64,000 nt of DNA from Sphingomonas panacisoli (lineage in GTDB: Bacteria; Pseudomonadota; Alphaproteobacteria; Sphingomonadales; Sphingomonadaceae): contig NZ_CP042306.1 of assembly GCF_007859635.1 (NCBI RefSeq), positions 2,232,001-2,296,000 on the forward strand, in the 5' to 3' direction. Shown in pieces: positions 30,457-47,958 of the stretch (position 1 is the stretch's first letter; the number at the start of each line of letters is the position of its first letter). The position numbers and the translations under genes are program-made. The notes under the pieces were generated by a model. It did no database searches, was not told the origin of the DNA, and was given only the letters and a program-made list of their open reading frames with translations.

Positions 30457-32508
30457 ATGACAGGCGAAACCGTCCGGCAACCGCTGGGCTACATACCCGC
30501 GATCGACGGCCTGCGTGCGCTCGCGGTGCTGTCGGTGGTCGCCTATCACCTCCACCCCGGCATGCTCCCGGGCGGCTTTTCCGGCGTCGATATCTTCTTC
30601 GCGATCTCGGGCTTCGTCGTGACCGGATCGATGATGGGCAAAAGTTTCGACCGCCTGCCCGCGATGCTCTCCTATTTCTATGCGCGCCGCCTCGTCCGGA
30701 TTATGCCGGCACTGCTCGCGATGCTTCTCGTTGCGATCCTGGTGAACCAGATGCTGGTCCCGGAGGCGTGGCTGAGCCGCGCGGTGCCGCAGACTGCGCG
30801 CTTCGCGTTCTTCGGCCTGTCCAATATCATCCTCGCGACCGACACCGACGGCTATTTCGGCGTGCAGGCCGGGTTCAACCCGTTCACGCACACCTGGTCG
30901 CTGGGCGTGGAGGAGCAATTCTACCTCTTCTTCCCGCTGCTGCTGTTCTGGCATCAGAAACTCGACAGCGCGAAACTCGATACGGGCCGCGCGGTTCGGC
31001 TGATCGGCTGGGTGAGCGCGGCGTCGTTCGTGCTGTGCGGCGTGCTGACCTGGGTCGAGCGGAAATATGCGTTCTACCTGATCGTCGGGCGATTTTGGGA
31101 ACTCGGACTTGGCATGATCCTGTGCCTGACGATGCCGCGCTGGCGACCCGTGCTGGCTGCATGGCCGGCGGCGCGGCGACGCGTGCTGGCGGCGGCGAGC
31201 GTCGTCGCGGTCGTGGCGGCGCTTGCCCTGCCCGACCGCGGGGGTTTCCCGTTTCCGCTCGCGATCCTGCCGGTGATCGGCACGATCGGGTTGATCGCCA
31301 GCGTCGTTGCGGCACCCGACGCGCCCATCACCCGGGCGTTTGCAAGCGCCGGTCCGGTCGCGATCGGGCGGCTCTCATACTCGTTATACCTCTGGCATTG
31401 GCCGGTGTTCGTGATGTTTCGCTGGACGGTCGGACTCGACACGCTGCCGCATCAACTAGCCGCGTCGGCGCTCGCATTATTGCTCGCGGCTGCGTCTTAC
31501 TTCCTCGTCGAGCAGCCGTTCCGCCGTCGTGGAAAGGCTGCGAAATATCCGCCGCGCAGGGTCGTCGGGCGGATGACAATCGGCACGCTGGCCTGCGCGC
31601 TGCTAGGTTTCGTCATGCTGGCGCGCACCGATGCGTTAGCGATCGGCGTCACCCGCGATCATTCGACCTGGTATGCCGACGCACGCCATACGCTGGATCC
31701 GGCGCTCTCGCATTGCGCCGTCGCGACCGACCGAGTCAGGCGCGGCGGCGGCGATACGGATCGCTGGACGCCGAGCGATTGCACGACGCGTCCGGCGGGG
31801 TTCCGCGTCTTCGCGATCGGGGATTCGCACAGCACTGCCTATGCCCCGAACTATCGCCAGCTCGCCGCCGAGCTTGGCGTGCCCGTCGCGAGCTATTTTC
31901 GCCCCGGCTGCCCCTTCCTCCGCCTGATCCAGCCGATGGATGTCCGCCGCCGCTGCGCCGACTTCTATCGCGCGTTCTTCGATGATCTGCGTACTCAAGG
32001 CCGACCCGGTGATGTGGTGTTCCTGCCTGGCCTGCGGATCACGCGGCTGATCAATCAGTTCGGCCACGAGAAGGTCCATGATTCGCCGGTGGACAATTCC
32101 TTGTCCAACGTGGCGATCGCCGAGGCTCAGGATACGCTCGCGCGCTTGCAGACGGCGGGATTCAGGATCGTGATCGAGGCGCCCAAGCCGATCTTTCCCG
32201 CGCCACCGTTCCGCTGTTCCGATTGGTACGATCGCGCCAACCCGATCTGCGTCGGCGGCCTGACGATCGCGCGCGATCGTCCCTTGGTCATGCGCCGCCA
32301 CGTCGTCGATGCCATGACCGCGCTGGCACGCCGCTATCCCGCCCTGAGCGTGTGGGATCCCTTCCCGATCTTGTGCCCGGATGACCCGTGCCGCGCGATC
32401 GACGCAACGGGCCGCCCGCTCTTCTTCGACGGGGACCATTTGAGCGGGCACGGCAACGATATGGTCTATCCCGCGATGCGCGACGCGATCCTGAACGCGC
32501 GACTTTAG
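30457..32508 (+). CDS. OafA/YrhL-type acyltransferase fused to an SGNH domain
   Basis: A 683-residue membrane O-acyltransferase. Residues 1-370 are an acyltransferase-3 domain of about ten helices (IPAIDGLRALAVLSVVAYHLHPG…GVDIFFAISGFVV, WSLGVEEQFYLFFPLLL, LSYSLYLWHWPVF). Residues 430-680 are an SGNH-like domain with FRVFAIGDSHST (Ser nucleophile region) and a C-terminal DGDHLSGHG carrying the Asp and His. It likely acetylates an extracellular glycan. The stop overlaps the convergent nitroreductase stop by 4 bases. It lies between rplL and rpoB. Confidence 0.9.
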   Translation: MTGETVRQPLGYIPAIDGLRALAVLSVVAYHLHPGMLPGGFSGVDIFFAISGFVVTGSMMGKSFDRLPAMLSYFYARRLVRIMPALLAMLLVAILVNQMLVPEAWLSRAVPQTARFAFFGLSNIILATDTDGYFGVQAGFNPFTHTWSLGVEEQFYLFFPLLLFWHQKLDSAKLDTGRAVRLIGWVSAASFVLCGVLTWVERKYAFYLIVGRFWELGLGMILCLTMPRWRPVLAAWPAARRRVLAAASVVAVVAALALPDRGGFPFPLAILPVIGTIGLIASVVAAPDAPITRAFASAGPVAIGRLSYSLYLWHWPVFVMFRWTVGLDTLPHQLAASALALLLAAASYFLVEQPFRRRGKAAKYPPRRVVGRMTIGTLACALLGFVMLARTDALAIGVTRDHSTWYADARHTLDPALSHCAVATDRVRRGGGDTDRWTPSDCTTRPAGFRVFAIGDSHSTAYAPNYRQLAAELGVPVASYFRPGCPFLRLIQPMDVRRRCADFYRAFFDDLRTQGRPGDVVFLPGLRITRLINQFGHEKVHDSPVDNSLSNVAIAEAQDTLARLQTAGFRIVIEAPKPIFPAPPFRCSDWYDRANPICVGGLTIARDRPLVMRRHVVDAMTALARRYPALSVWDPFPILCPDDPCRAIDATGRPLFFDGDHLSGHGNDMVYPAMRDAILNARL

Positions 32509-33191
32509 TCCAGGAACCCGACGAACACCGTCGCTTCCTCGACCGACTTGCGCGTCGAGACGACCGCGTTCGCCGGGAAATCGTCGTCGGGCCAGCCGAG
32601 CGCTATGCTCTTCATGATGACCTGATCGTCGGCGATCCCGGCATGTTCGCGCACCACCGGCGACTGCATGATCCCCTGGCTGTTGATCACCGCGCCCAGC
32701 CCGCGCGACCAGGCCGCGTTGACCAAAGCCGTCGCGACGGCGCCGCAATCGAACGGCGTATCGTCGCTGCCGTCGAGCACGCGATCGTAGGTCACGATGA
32801 CGCAGACCGGTGCGTCGAACTGGCGAAAGCCGCGCAACACCCAGTCCTGCCGCCGCTCGGCATCCTCGCGGGCGATACCCATCGCTGCGAAGAGTTGTTT
32901 CGCAACGCCGATCTGGCGGTCGCGATGCTGGTCGGCGAACGGCTGGCCGGTGCGGAACTCGCGCGATTGCGGAACGCCCGCGACCATGCGTTCGGTATTG
33001 CCCGCACGGATGCGATCAAGCGGCTCGCCGGTCACGACGGTGAAATTCCACGGCTGCGTGTTCATCGACGACGGCGCGCGCATCGCGAGGCCGATGATCT
33101 CCTCGATCAGTGCGCGGGGAACGGGATCGGGCTTGTAGCCGCGGATACTCCGGCGACCGAGCACCACCTCGTCATAGCTCTTGTCCGTCAC
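32505..33191 (-). CDS. Nitroreductase-family flavoprotein
   Basis: A 228-residue FMN enzyme of the nitroreductase fold. N-terminal motif SYDEVVLGRRSIRGYKPDPVPRALIEEIIGLAMRAPSSMNTQPW is typical, with the SxNxQPW FMN-binding site. A C-terminal GAVINSQGIMQSPVVREHAGI and WPDDDFPAN end the fold. It reduces nitro or quinone-type substrates with NAD(P)H; the substrate is not predictable. The start is a GTG at 33191 that overlaps the previous gene's stop (GTGA), so it is coupled to the proline-rich gene. Confidence 0.85.
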   Translation of the reverse strand: MTDKSYDEVVLGRRSIRGYKPDPVPRALIEEIIGLAMRAPSSMNTQPWNFTVVTGEPLDRIRAGNTERMVAGVPQSREFRTGQPFADQHRDRQIGVAKQLFAAMGIAREDAERRQDWVLRGFRQFDAPVCVIVTYDRVLDGSDDTPFDCGAVATALVNAAWSRGLGAVINSQGIMQSPVVREHAGIADDQVIMKSIALGWPDDDFPANAVVSTRKSVEEATVFVGFLD

Positions 33192-34378
33192 GCGACCTTC
33201 CGCTCGGCAACTTCGGGATGCATGTGCGGGCCGGCGTCGAGGCGGAAGGGCGTCATCTTGGCTCCCTCTCCGCGATCGATTCCGATCATGTGCGCGGCGG
33301 TGGCGACACCCGGCGCCCCGACATTCTCGCCCCAGCGATAATCGGCCTTCATCGCCAGCACGGGCACGAACCACGGCTTGCCGTCGATCGTCATCACGTT
33401 GATCTGCTCGCGCGCCAGCATCGCCATGCCCGACAGGTCGATCTCCTGGTCGGGCGCGAGGTCGAATGGCGCCACCACCGGTTGCTCGATCGGCGTGGCG
33501 AAGATCATCTGCAGATCCTGCGCCTGGCGCGCACTCGCGCTCAGCATGTACATGGCGAAGCGAATGTCGCGCGCGGCCACTGTACCTGTGTTGCGGACGA
33601 CGACGCGATAGTCGACCGCCGCGCCCATCAGATTGGTGCCGGCGCGTTTGGGGATCAGGTTGATCTCCAGTCGAGGCTGGGGCTCGTCGGTAAACTGGCG
33701 CCGCACGGGAATATCGGCAGCGCCTTCCGGCGTCGCGGCCGGCGCAGGCGGCGCGACGGCGGGCTGCGCCACGATCGGCTCGGCGATTTCCTCTTCGCGG
33801 ACGCTGCGGCGCCGGCCGAGCAGGAAACCGCCGAAAGCGACGAGCGCCAGTGCGGCTGCACCGATCGCAACAAGCAGACCGGTCGATATGCCGCCCGAGG
33901 GCTGGTCGGCGGTTGCCGGTACCGAGGCGGTTGGCTCAGGCGTGGGGCTCGCGACCGGGATCGGTGCAGGCGTCGTATCGGAGACCGCCGTCGCGCTCGT
34001 CGGTGCCGAGGTCGGGGTCGGTGACGGCGTGCGCATCGGCTGACCGGTAGCTTCGGCAGGCCGACGCGCCGGCGTCGCGGTTGGCGCTGGCGTCCGAGCC
34101 GGGGGCTGCGTCGCTGCAGCACTGGGCGCCGGCGTCGGAGTCGCGACGACGATCGGCGCTGCCGGCGTGGGGCTCGGGCGGTTGAGCGGTGCGATGACCG
34201 GACCCGATGTCGGGGTCGGGCGCGGGCTGGGACGGGTCGAGGGCGGCAGGCTGAAGCGGTCGAGGCTCGGATCGGTCTGCGGTCCGCTCGGCGTCGTCTG
34301 CGCGACGGCCAGCGCGGGCAGCATCGCCGCCCCCGCGAGCCACGCGCTCGCACGCTTCCAAACCCCGAACCCCGTCAT
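33188..34378 (-). CDS. Proline-rich single-pass membrane protein with C-terminal beta-sandwich domain (paralogue A)
   Basis: A 396-residue protein. A signal peptide (WLAGAAMLPALAVAQ) is followed by about 160 residues rich in Pro, Thr, Ala and Ser. One membrane helix lies at about 170-192 (GLLVAIGAAALALVAFGGFLL), then RRR. The last 160 residues form a beta-rich domain (PRLEINLIPKRAGTNLMGAAVDYRVVVRNTGTVAARDIRFAMYML). The C-terminal domain is related to that of the protein at 36500-37807. By the positive-inside rule the C-terminal domain should be cytoplasmic. No function is known. It is coupled to the nitroreductase gene; the in-frame ATG at 34417 is an alternative start. Confidence 0.7.
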   Translation of the reverse strand: MTGFGVWKRASAWLAGAAMLPALAVAQTTPSGPQTDPSLDRFSLPPSTRPSPRPTPTSGPVIAPLNRPSPTPAAPIVVATPTPAPSAAATQPPARTPAPTATPARRPAEATGQPMRTPSPTPTSAPTSATAVSDTTPAPIPVASPTPEPTASVPATADQPSGGISTGLLVAIGAAALALVAFGGFLLGRRRSVREEEIAEPIVAQPAVAPPAPAATPEGAADIPVRRQFTDEPQPRLEINLIPKRAGTNLMGAAVDYRVVVRNTGTVAARDIRFAMYMLSASARQAQDLQMIFATPIEQPVVAPFDLAPDQEIDLSGMAMLAREQINVMTIDGKPWFVPVLAMKADYRWGENVGAPGVATAAHMIGIDRGEGAKMTPFRLDAGPHMHPEVAERKVA

Positions 34379-34436
34379 TCCGACCACGCTAGACACTTCT
34401 ACCTGAACCGCCGCCAAACGCGGGCGGCGCGTTCCC

Positions 34437-36371
34437 CTAGCGCATCAGTTGCGGCGGGGCGAGCGGCACGACCGGCAGCCGCACCTGGCTCGGCGTCTTT
34501 CCGCCACGCATGATCGTCACCGTCGCCTTCTGATAGTCCGATTTCTTCGCGAAGAAGATGTTCGGAACGTACTTCTGCGGATTTCGGTCGTAGAGCGGGA
34601 ACAGACTCGACTGGACCTGAATCATGATGCGGTGGCCGGGCTGGAACACGTGGTTCACCGTCGGCAGGCGGAACTTATATTCCTGCACCTGGTTGGCCGG
34701 TATCGGCGACGGGTTGCTGAAGCTCTGGCGATAGCGGCCGCGGAAAATGTCGAGGCTGATCGCGAGCTGATATCCGCCCATCTTCGGATCGCTCGCATAT
34801 TCGCTGGGATACACGTCGATCACTTTGACCACGAAGTCACCGTCCGTGCCCGTCGTCTTGGCGAACAGATCGGCGATCGGCGCGCCCGATACGCGGACGG
34901 CCTTGGTTAGCACCGGCGTCGAATAGGTCATCACGTCGGGACGCCCATCGTAGGAACGTTGATCCTGGACCAGCCAGTCGCCCCAGCGCCCGTCGTTGAA
35001 ATTGACCGGGCGCGGCAGATGCGGGACTGGCTTGGCGGGGTCGGAGACATAGCTGTCGCCGCCCGCCGACTGGCCGTCGAAGCCCAGCCCGCCATCAGCG
35101 CCGAGATAGAGCGGCGTCAGCGGCGACGGACACCCCTTGTCGCACGCCAGCGGCCATTCGCTGAAACGGTCCCAATGGTTCTCGCCGGTATTGTAGATCG
35201 TCGCCGCGGGCGGGGTCACCGCCGGGCCGTCCTTCAGATATTGGTTGAAGAACGGAATGATCATGTCCTCGCGATATTGCATCGCGGTGTCGCCGTTCCA
35301 CTTGAACACGCCGAGTTCGGACCCGACACGGTTGATCTGGCTGTGCCGCCATGGACCCATGACGATGAAATTGTTGCCGGTCTTGCCGACGCTCTTCAGC
35401 GCTTCATAGGTGTGGATCGCGCCCCACATATCCTCCTGATCCCACAGACCCTGCTCCCAGATCGTCGGAACGTTGGACGGATTCTTCTTGATCAGCTCGT
35501 CGAGCGCCTGGCCCGACCAGAAGCCGTCATAGGCGGGGTGCGCCGAAAAGCGGTTCCAGAACGGCAACTGGTCGTAGCCCGACTTCTTCGCCCAATCGCC
35601 CGCCGATCCAACGTCGCGGAAATTGTCGTAATCGTCATAGCCGCCGGTCGGCGGCGCCTTGCCCTCGGCCTTGTAGCCGGTCTGCGCGCCGAGCCAGGCG
35701 ATGTTGGCGAGACGGAAAGCGCCGTAGTGGAACCAGTCGTCGCCCATCCAGCCGTCGATCATCGGGCTCTGGGGTGCCGCGACCTTGAGCGCGGGGTGCG
35801 GTTTCAACAGCGCCATGACGACGGTGAAGCCCTCGTAGGACGACCCGATCATCCCGACCTTGCCGTTCGATTCGGGCAGGTTCGCCTTGTTCACCAGCCA
35901 GTCGATCGTGTCGTAGGCGTCGGTCGTGTGATCGACCTTGGTGTCATTGAGCGGGCCGATCACCGGCCGCGTCACGACATAACCACCTTCAGACTTATAC
36001 TTGCCGCGGATGTCCTGATAGACGCGGATGTAGCCGTTGCGGACGAATCCTTCGTCGGCGAGCGGCAGGCGATTGATCATCGTCGGCGAGTCGGCCCGCT
36101 TGGCGCGGGCGTCGGCATGGTACGGCGTGCGAGTCAGCACGATCGGCGCGTTGGTCGCGCCCTTAGGAATGACAATGACGGTATGGAGCTTGACCCCGTC
36201 GCGCATCGGGATCTCGACTTCGCGGGTGACGTAGTCGGCGGCGGGATCGACCGGCGGGCTGAACTTTGCGGGAACGTCGTTGCCGTTCGGCGGCCACACC
36301 TGCGTTTCTTGCGCGATCGCGGGGGTGAGGACGAGGGCGACGAGTGGCAGCAACGCCAGCTTCTTGATCAT
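34437..36371 (-). CDS. CocE/NonD-family (peptidase S15-like) hydrolase, exported
   Basis: A 644-residue alpha/beta-hydrolase with signal peptide (LALLPLVALVLTPAIAQ). The nucleophile motif GMIGSSYEGF is at about residue 180. An N-terminal DGVKLHTVIVIPKGATNAPIVLTRTPYHAD leads into the fold. A C-terminal jelly-roll domain follows (VLTKAVRVSGAPIADLFAKTTGTDGDFVVKVIDVYPSEYA, VFQPGHRIMIQVQSSLFPLYDRNP). Members cleave acyl, amide or X-Pro substrates such as glutaryl-7-ACA or cocaine esters; the natural substrate is unknown. It is flanked on both sides by the two paralogous proline-rich genes in the same direction. Confidence 0.9.
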   Translation of the reverse strand: MIKKLALLPLVALVLTPAIAQETQVWPPNGNDVPAKFSPPVDPAADYVTREVEIPMRDGVKLHTVIVIPKGATNAPIVLTRTPYHADARAKRADSPTMINRLPLADEGFVRNGYIRVYQDIRGKYKSEGGYVVTRPVIGPLNDTKVDHTTDAYDTIDWLVNKANLPESNGKVGMIGSSYEGFTVVMALLKPHPALKVAAPQSPMIDGWMGDDWFHYGAFRLANIAWLGAQTGYKAEGKAPPTGGYDDYDNFRDVGSAGDWAKKSGYDQLPFWNRFSAHPAYDGFWSGQALDELIKKNPSNVPTIWEQGLWDQEDMWGAIHTYEALKSVGKTGNNFIVMGPWRHSQINRVGSELGVFKWNGDTAMQYREDMIIPFFNQYLKDGPAVTPPAATIYNTGENHWDRFSEWPLACDKGCPSPLTPLYLGADGGLGFDGQSAGGDSYVSDPAKPVPHLPRPVNFNDGRWGDWLVQDQRSYDGRPDVMTYSTPVLTKAVRVSGAPIADLFAKTTGTDGDFVVKVIDVYPSEYASDPKMGGYQLAISLDIFRGRYRQSFSNPSPIPANQVQEYKFRLPTVNHVFQPGHRIMIQVQSSLFPLYDRNPQKYVPNIFFAKKSDYQKATVTIMRGGKTPSQVRLPVVPLAPPQLMR

Positions 36372-36499
36372 GCCGATGCGACTCCTTGGGGAAGCGATGC
36401 GGCGTCGTAGGACGCTACGGCAATGCGATCAACGCCGCATGCGAAACGCCCGCCCCGCAAGGTGCGGGACGGGCGCTTGCGTGCCTGATGGGAGCGATA

Positions 36500-37807
36500 T
36501 CAGGCGTGCTGGGGTTCGCCGTGGAGTTCGGCCCCGACATTGTCGAACATCGACGCACGGCTCAGTTCGATCGGGTCGAGTCCCTCGCCTTCCTCCGGCG
36601 TCACGCCGATCTCGAACGAGGCCGAGGTGCGGCCTTCGGTACCGTCAGCCAGCGTGTAGCGGGCATCGGCAACGACGATTGGGCGGAACGAGGCGGGCAG
36701 ATCTTCGCCCATCTCCGACTTCAGCAAAGCGAGCGTCGCGTCGATGCGCTTGCCCTCACCCGGCTCGATCGTGACCGGATCGGTCGTAGCGTCGGCCGGC
36801 GGCTGGACGAGCAGACGCTCCATCTCCGACCCGTTCGGATCGCTCGACAGCAGGAAGGTCGAGATGCGGACGTCCTTGGCGGACACCGACCCGGCGTTAC
36901 CGACGGTCAGTTCGATCTCGACCAGCGCCTCATCGACATTGGTACCGGCGCGGACCGGGCGCATCGCGAACTCGAGCCAAGGGCGCTCGGCGACCGGTGC
37001 GGTACCCGCGGTCAGTTCGGCGACGTCGTCCGCTTCCGGCTCGACGATATGGACTTCGTCGGGCGCCACGGCGATCGGCTCGATCGCGCCGACGCTCTCC
37101 GCGCGGCGGAGGAATTCCGGCTCCTTGCGCGGCGCGACATTGGCGACGGGCATCGGCTCGGCAACCGGCGCGACCGCGACGGGTTCGACATAGGCCGGCT
37201 CGACATACGCCTCCTCGACATAGGGCTCGTCATAATATTCCTCTTCGACGCGGCGGCGACGCAGGGCGAAAACTCCGATCGCCAGGATCGCGAGCGCGGC
37301 GAGGCCGCCACCAATCCACGCCCAGAGCGGCACGCCGGTGCTGGTCCGCGTCGTCGCGGAATCCGTCGCGGCCGTCGATTCGGCCGGAGCGCTAGCGACC
37401 GGCGCAGCCGCCGGAGCCGCCGTTTCAGGCTGAGCGGGCGTTACGGACTTCGGCTCAGGTGCTGCGGCAACAGGAGCGGGAGCTGGCTCGGGGGCCGGCG
37501 CAGCGCGGACCGGCGCCGGACGCGCCGTCGTCGTACGTGTCGCGGTCCGCGTGGTCGTCGTGCGCGTGACGGCACGCGGCGCCGGCGCAGCGGCCGGTTC
37601 GGCTGCGGGAGCAGCCGCCTCGGGCGGCGTATCCGGCACGGTGCGCACGACCGGCGGCGGCGGCACGGTGGCCGATTGCGGCGGGGTCACGACGACCGGC
37701 GGTGCGGCCTGCGTGTCCTGAGCAAATGCAGGGGTTGCGATGAACGCGGTGGCGCACAGAAGCGGCGCGACGGCGTGGGCGAAGCGGGGGGCGAATTGCG
37801 TTTTCAT
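36500..37807 (-). CDS. Proline-rich single-pass membrane protein with C-terminal beta-sandwich domain (paralogue B)
   Basis: A 435-residue protein with the same layout as the one at 33188-34378. A signal peptide ends in ATPAFAQ. A Pro/Ala/Thr-rich region with Arg-Thr repeats (RTTTTRTATRTTTARP) follows. One membrane helix (LWAWIGGGLAALAILAIGVFAL) is followed by RRRR, and the C-terminal domain reads PWLEFAMRPVRAGTNVDEALVEIELTVGNAGSVSAKDVRISTFLL. A linker with Tyr/Glu runs (EEYYDEPYVEEAYVEPAYVEP) lies after the helix. No function is known. The gene lies alone upstream of the hydrolase gene. Confidence 0.7.
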   Translation of the reverse strand: MKTQFAPRFAHAVAPLLCATAFIATPAFAQDTQAAPPVVVTPPQSATVPPPPVVRTVPDTPPEAAAPAAEPAAAPAPRAVTRTTTTRTATRTTTARPAPVRAAPAPEPAPAPVAAAPEPKSVTPAQPETAAPAAAPVASAPAESTAATDSATTRTSTGVPLWAWIGGGLAALAILAIGVFALRRRRVEEEYYDEPYVEEAYVEPAYVEPVAVAPVAEPMPVANVAPRKEPEFLRRAESVGAIEPIAVAPDEVHIVEPEADDVAELTAGTAPVAERPWLEFAMRPVRAGTNVDEALVEIELTVGNAGSVSAKDVRISTFLLSSDPNGSEMERLLVQPPADATTDPVTIEPGEGKRIDATLALLKSEMGEDLPASFRPIVVADARYTLADGTEGRTSASFEIGVTPEEGEGLDPIELSRASMFDNVGAELHGEPQHA

Positions 37808-38215
37808 GACGCTGCCATAATGATGGGAACCCGAGTCTGGTTCCGCGTCGCTTCACCTCGATTTTCACAACGATCGCCGACAAAAAACGCCACTCGATTG
37901 ATTCATAACGGAAAAACCACATCAATTTTTCGTTGACTTTTTTGCAGATTCGCCTTGGACCGGGTTTGACACTTTCCAACACGCCCCCTATATCCCGCCC
38001 TCCACCACAGCTCTTCGGGAAATGACGCGGCGTCGCGCACCGTGTCGATCGTATTGAAGACTGTCGGTTCACACGACGCCAAGAAGCTGCACGTCCACTT
38101 TCGAAATCGAGAGTTCGGATGAGCGGCTTTTTTGCGTCGTGGCGTGCCTGGTCCCGGGGTTCCGGGGCACGAATTCTAGGCTAACCCAGTCAGTTTTTTA
38201 AGGGCGAAATCTCAC
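37808..38215 (+). promoter_or_regulatory. rpoB-rpoC 5' region: promoter and leader
   Basis: No gene lies in these 408 bases. A near-perfect vegetative promoter is at 37966-37994. About 215 bases of leader follow, including a GC-rich hairpin near 38143-38171 (CGTGCC…GGCACG) and a T6 run at 38129-38134. A second TTGACT at 37933 has no good -10. The leader length allows for regulated attenuation, but this is not shown. Confidence 0.5.
37966..37994 (+). promoter_or_regulatory. Strong sigma-70-type promoter for rpoB-rpoC
   Basis: TTGACA (37966-37971) and TATATC (37989-37994) are separated by 17 bases. This is the best vegetative promoter match seen in the window, 220 bases before rpoB. Confidence 0.75.
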
Positions 38216-42370
<4,155 letters not shown>

Positions 42371-42376
42371 GGAAAC

Positions 42377-42400
42377 GGGCGTCGCTCAACGGCGGCGCCC
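42377..42400 (+). other. Hairpin between rpoB and rpoC
   Basis: A 9-base-pair stem (GGGCGTCGC / GGCGGCGCCC region) with a short loop and no T-run sits in the 71-base spacer. It may be a processing site rather than a terminator. Confidence 0.35.
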
Positions 42401-42438
42401 TCCCCTTCGCCCAGAGGTTTTTCCCTAGAGGAAATTGA

Positions 42439-46735
<4,297 letters not shown>

Positions 46736-46766
46736 TCGGCTGAGATCGGCGACTGCTGAAAACGAG

Positions 46767-46804
46767 ACCGCCGTCCGGGAATGTCCGGGCGGCGGTTTCT
46801 TTTT
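46767..46804 (+). terminator. Rho-independent terminator after rpoC
   Basis: A 12-base-pair stem (ACCGCCGTCCGG / CCGGGCGGCGGT, one T-G pair) with a 6-base loop is followed by TTTCTTTTT, 30 bases after the rpoC stop. Confidence 0.9.
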
Positions 46805-46852
46805 GCGCTACGACCCCCATCTAGGCCGCGCACAGCAACAACGGGGATATCA

Positions 46853-47359
46853 GTGGCTACCGACCTTCACACGCTCACCGCACCGACCTTTATCCGCGCA
46901 CTCACTGCGCTTTCGAAGATCCTCGACAAGGGCCGCGCCTTCGCCGCCGAGAGCGGTATGCCCGAACAGGAATTGCTCGATGCGCGGCTGATCGAGGACA
47001 TGGGTGATCTGGTGTCGCAGGTGCAGCGCGTCAGCGACAGCGCCAAGGGCTGCATGGTGCGGCTCGGTGAGCAGGAAAACGTCGTGATGGAGGACAACGA
47101 AGCCAGCTTCGACGACTTGCAGGCGCGCATCGCGAAGACGATCGATTTCGTGAAATCGGTGCCCGCGGAGGCGATAAACGGCCGTGAGGACGCGCCGGTC
47201 GTGCTCAAATTCCCCAATGGAGAGTTCACCTTCACCGGGCGCGATTACGTGCTCGGGTTCGTGCTGCCCAACTTCTATTTCCACGTCACCACCGCTTACG
47301 ACATTCTGCGCATGAAGGGCGTCCCGATCGGCAAGCGCGACTATCTCGGCGGCATCTAG
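46853..47359 (+). CDS. DUF1993-family protein
   Basis: A 168-residue soluble protein of the DUF1993 type, a four-helix bundle related to DinB-like metal proteins. Segments are TLTAPTFIRALTALSKILDKG, LIEDMGDLVSQVQRVSDSAKG, FDDLQARIAKTIDFVKSVP and FTFTGRDYVLGFVLPNFYFHVTTAYDILRMKGVPIGKRDYLGG. The start is GTG at 46853, preceded by GGGGATATCA. The function is unknown. Its stop overlaps the modC stop by 4 bases (convergent). Confidence 0.85.
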   Translation: MATDLHTLTAPTFIRALTALSKILDKGRAFAAESGMPEQELLDARLIEDMGDLVSQVQRVSDSAKGCMVRLGEQENVVMEDNEASFDDLQARIAKTIDFVKSVPAEAINGREDAPVVLKFPNGEFTFTGRDYVLGFVLPNFYFHVTTAYDILRMKGVPIGKRDYLGGI

Positions 47360-47958
47360 CGCGCCATTTCGACGATCCGCGTCGCGAGCCGGTCGGCTTC
47401 GGCGCGGTCGTGGGTGACCATCAGAATCGGCAGGCCGAGCTCGTCGCGTACATCGACGATCGCGCGTTCCACCTCGGCGGCGCGGGCGCGATCGAGCGAA
47501 GCGGTGGGCTCGTCGAGCAGCAGGAACTTGGGGTCGCTGAGCAACGCGCGACCGATCGCGACGCGCTTCGCTTCGCCGCCCGACAGCGTGCGCGGCCAGC
47601 GATCGAACAACTGCGCGATATCGAGCAGATGCGCGATCGCATCGACCATCGTCGCGCGGGCGTTCGCGTAGTGGAGGTTCGCGGCGACGCGCATATGCGG
47701 GAATAGCCGCGAGTCCTGGAAGACGTAGCCGGCGCGGCGGCGCTCGACCGGCACGTCCGTCGCACCGTCGAACAACGTCGTGCCGCCAACGCGGACGTGG
47801 CCGCGATCGGGCCGGATCAGCCCCGCGACCATGTTGAGCACGCTCGTCTTGCCGACACCCGATGGACCGAACAGGACGGTGATCCCCTCCCCCGCCTCCA
47901 GCCGCAGCGCGACCTCGGTCTCGCCGAGCCGCTTGGCGATATCGAGATCAAACGCCAT
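47356..47958 (-). CDS. modC: Molybdate ABC transporter ATP-binding protein
   Basis: A 200-residue ATPase. Walker A is GPSGVGKTSVLN (about 32-43), the ABC signature LSGGEAKRVAIGRAL (about 123-137) and Walker B KFLLLDEPTASLD. It lacks the C-terminal molybdate-binding TOBE domain present in many ModC proteins (usual length about 350), a short form seen in several alphaproteobacteria. It powers ModB. Overlaps modB by 11 bases. Confidence 0.88.
   Translation of the reverse strand: MAFDLDIAKRLGETEVALRLEAGEGITVLFGPSGVGKTSVLNMVAGLIRPDRGHVRVGGTTLFDGATDVPVERRRAGYVFQDSRLFPHMRVAANLHYANARATMVDAIAHLLDIAQLFDRWPRTLSGGEAKRVAIGRALLSDPKFLLLDEPTASLDRARAAEVERAIVDVRDELGLPILMVTHDRAEADRLATRIVEMAR

Noticed and set aside
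34959..36410. Open frame of 483 codons on the plus strand
   Set aside because: It is antisense to the CocE-type hydrolase gene, which has its catalytic motif and leader.
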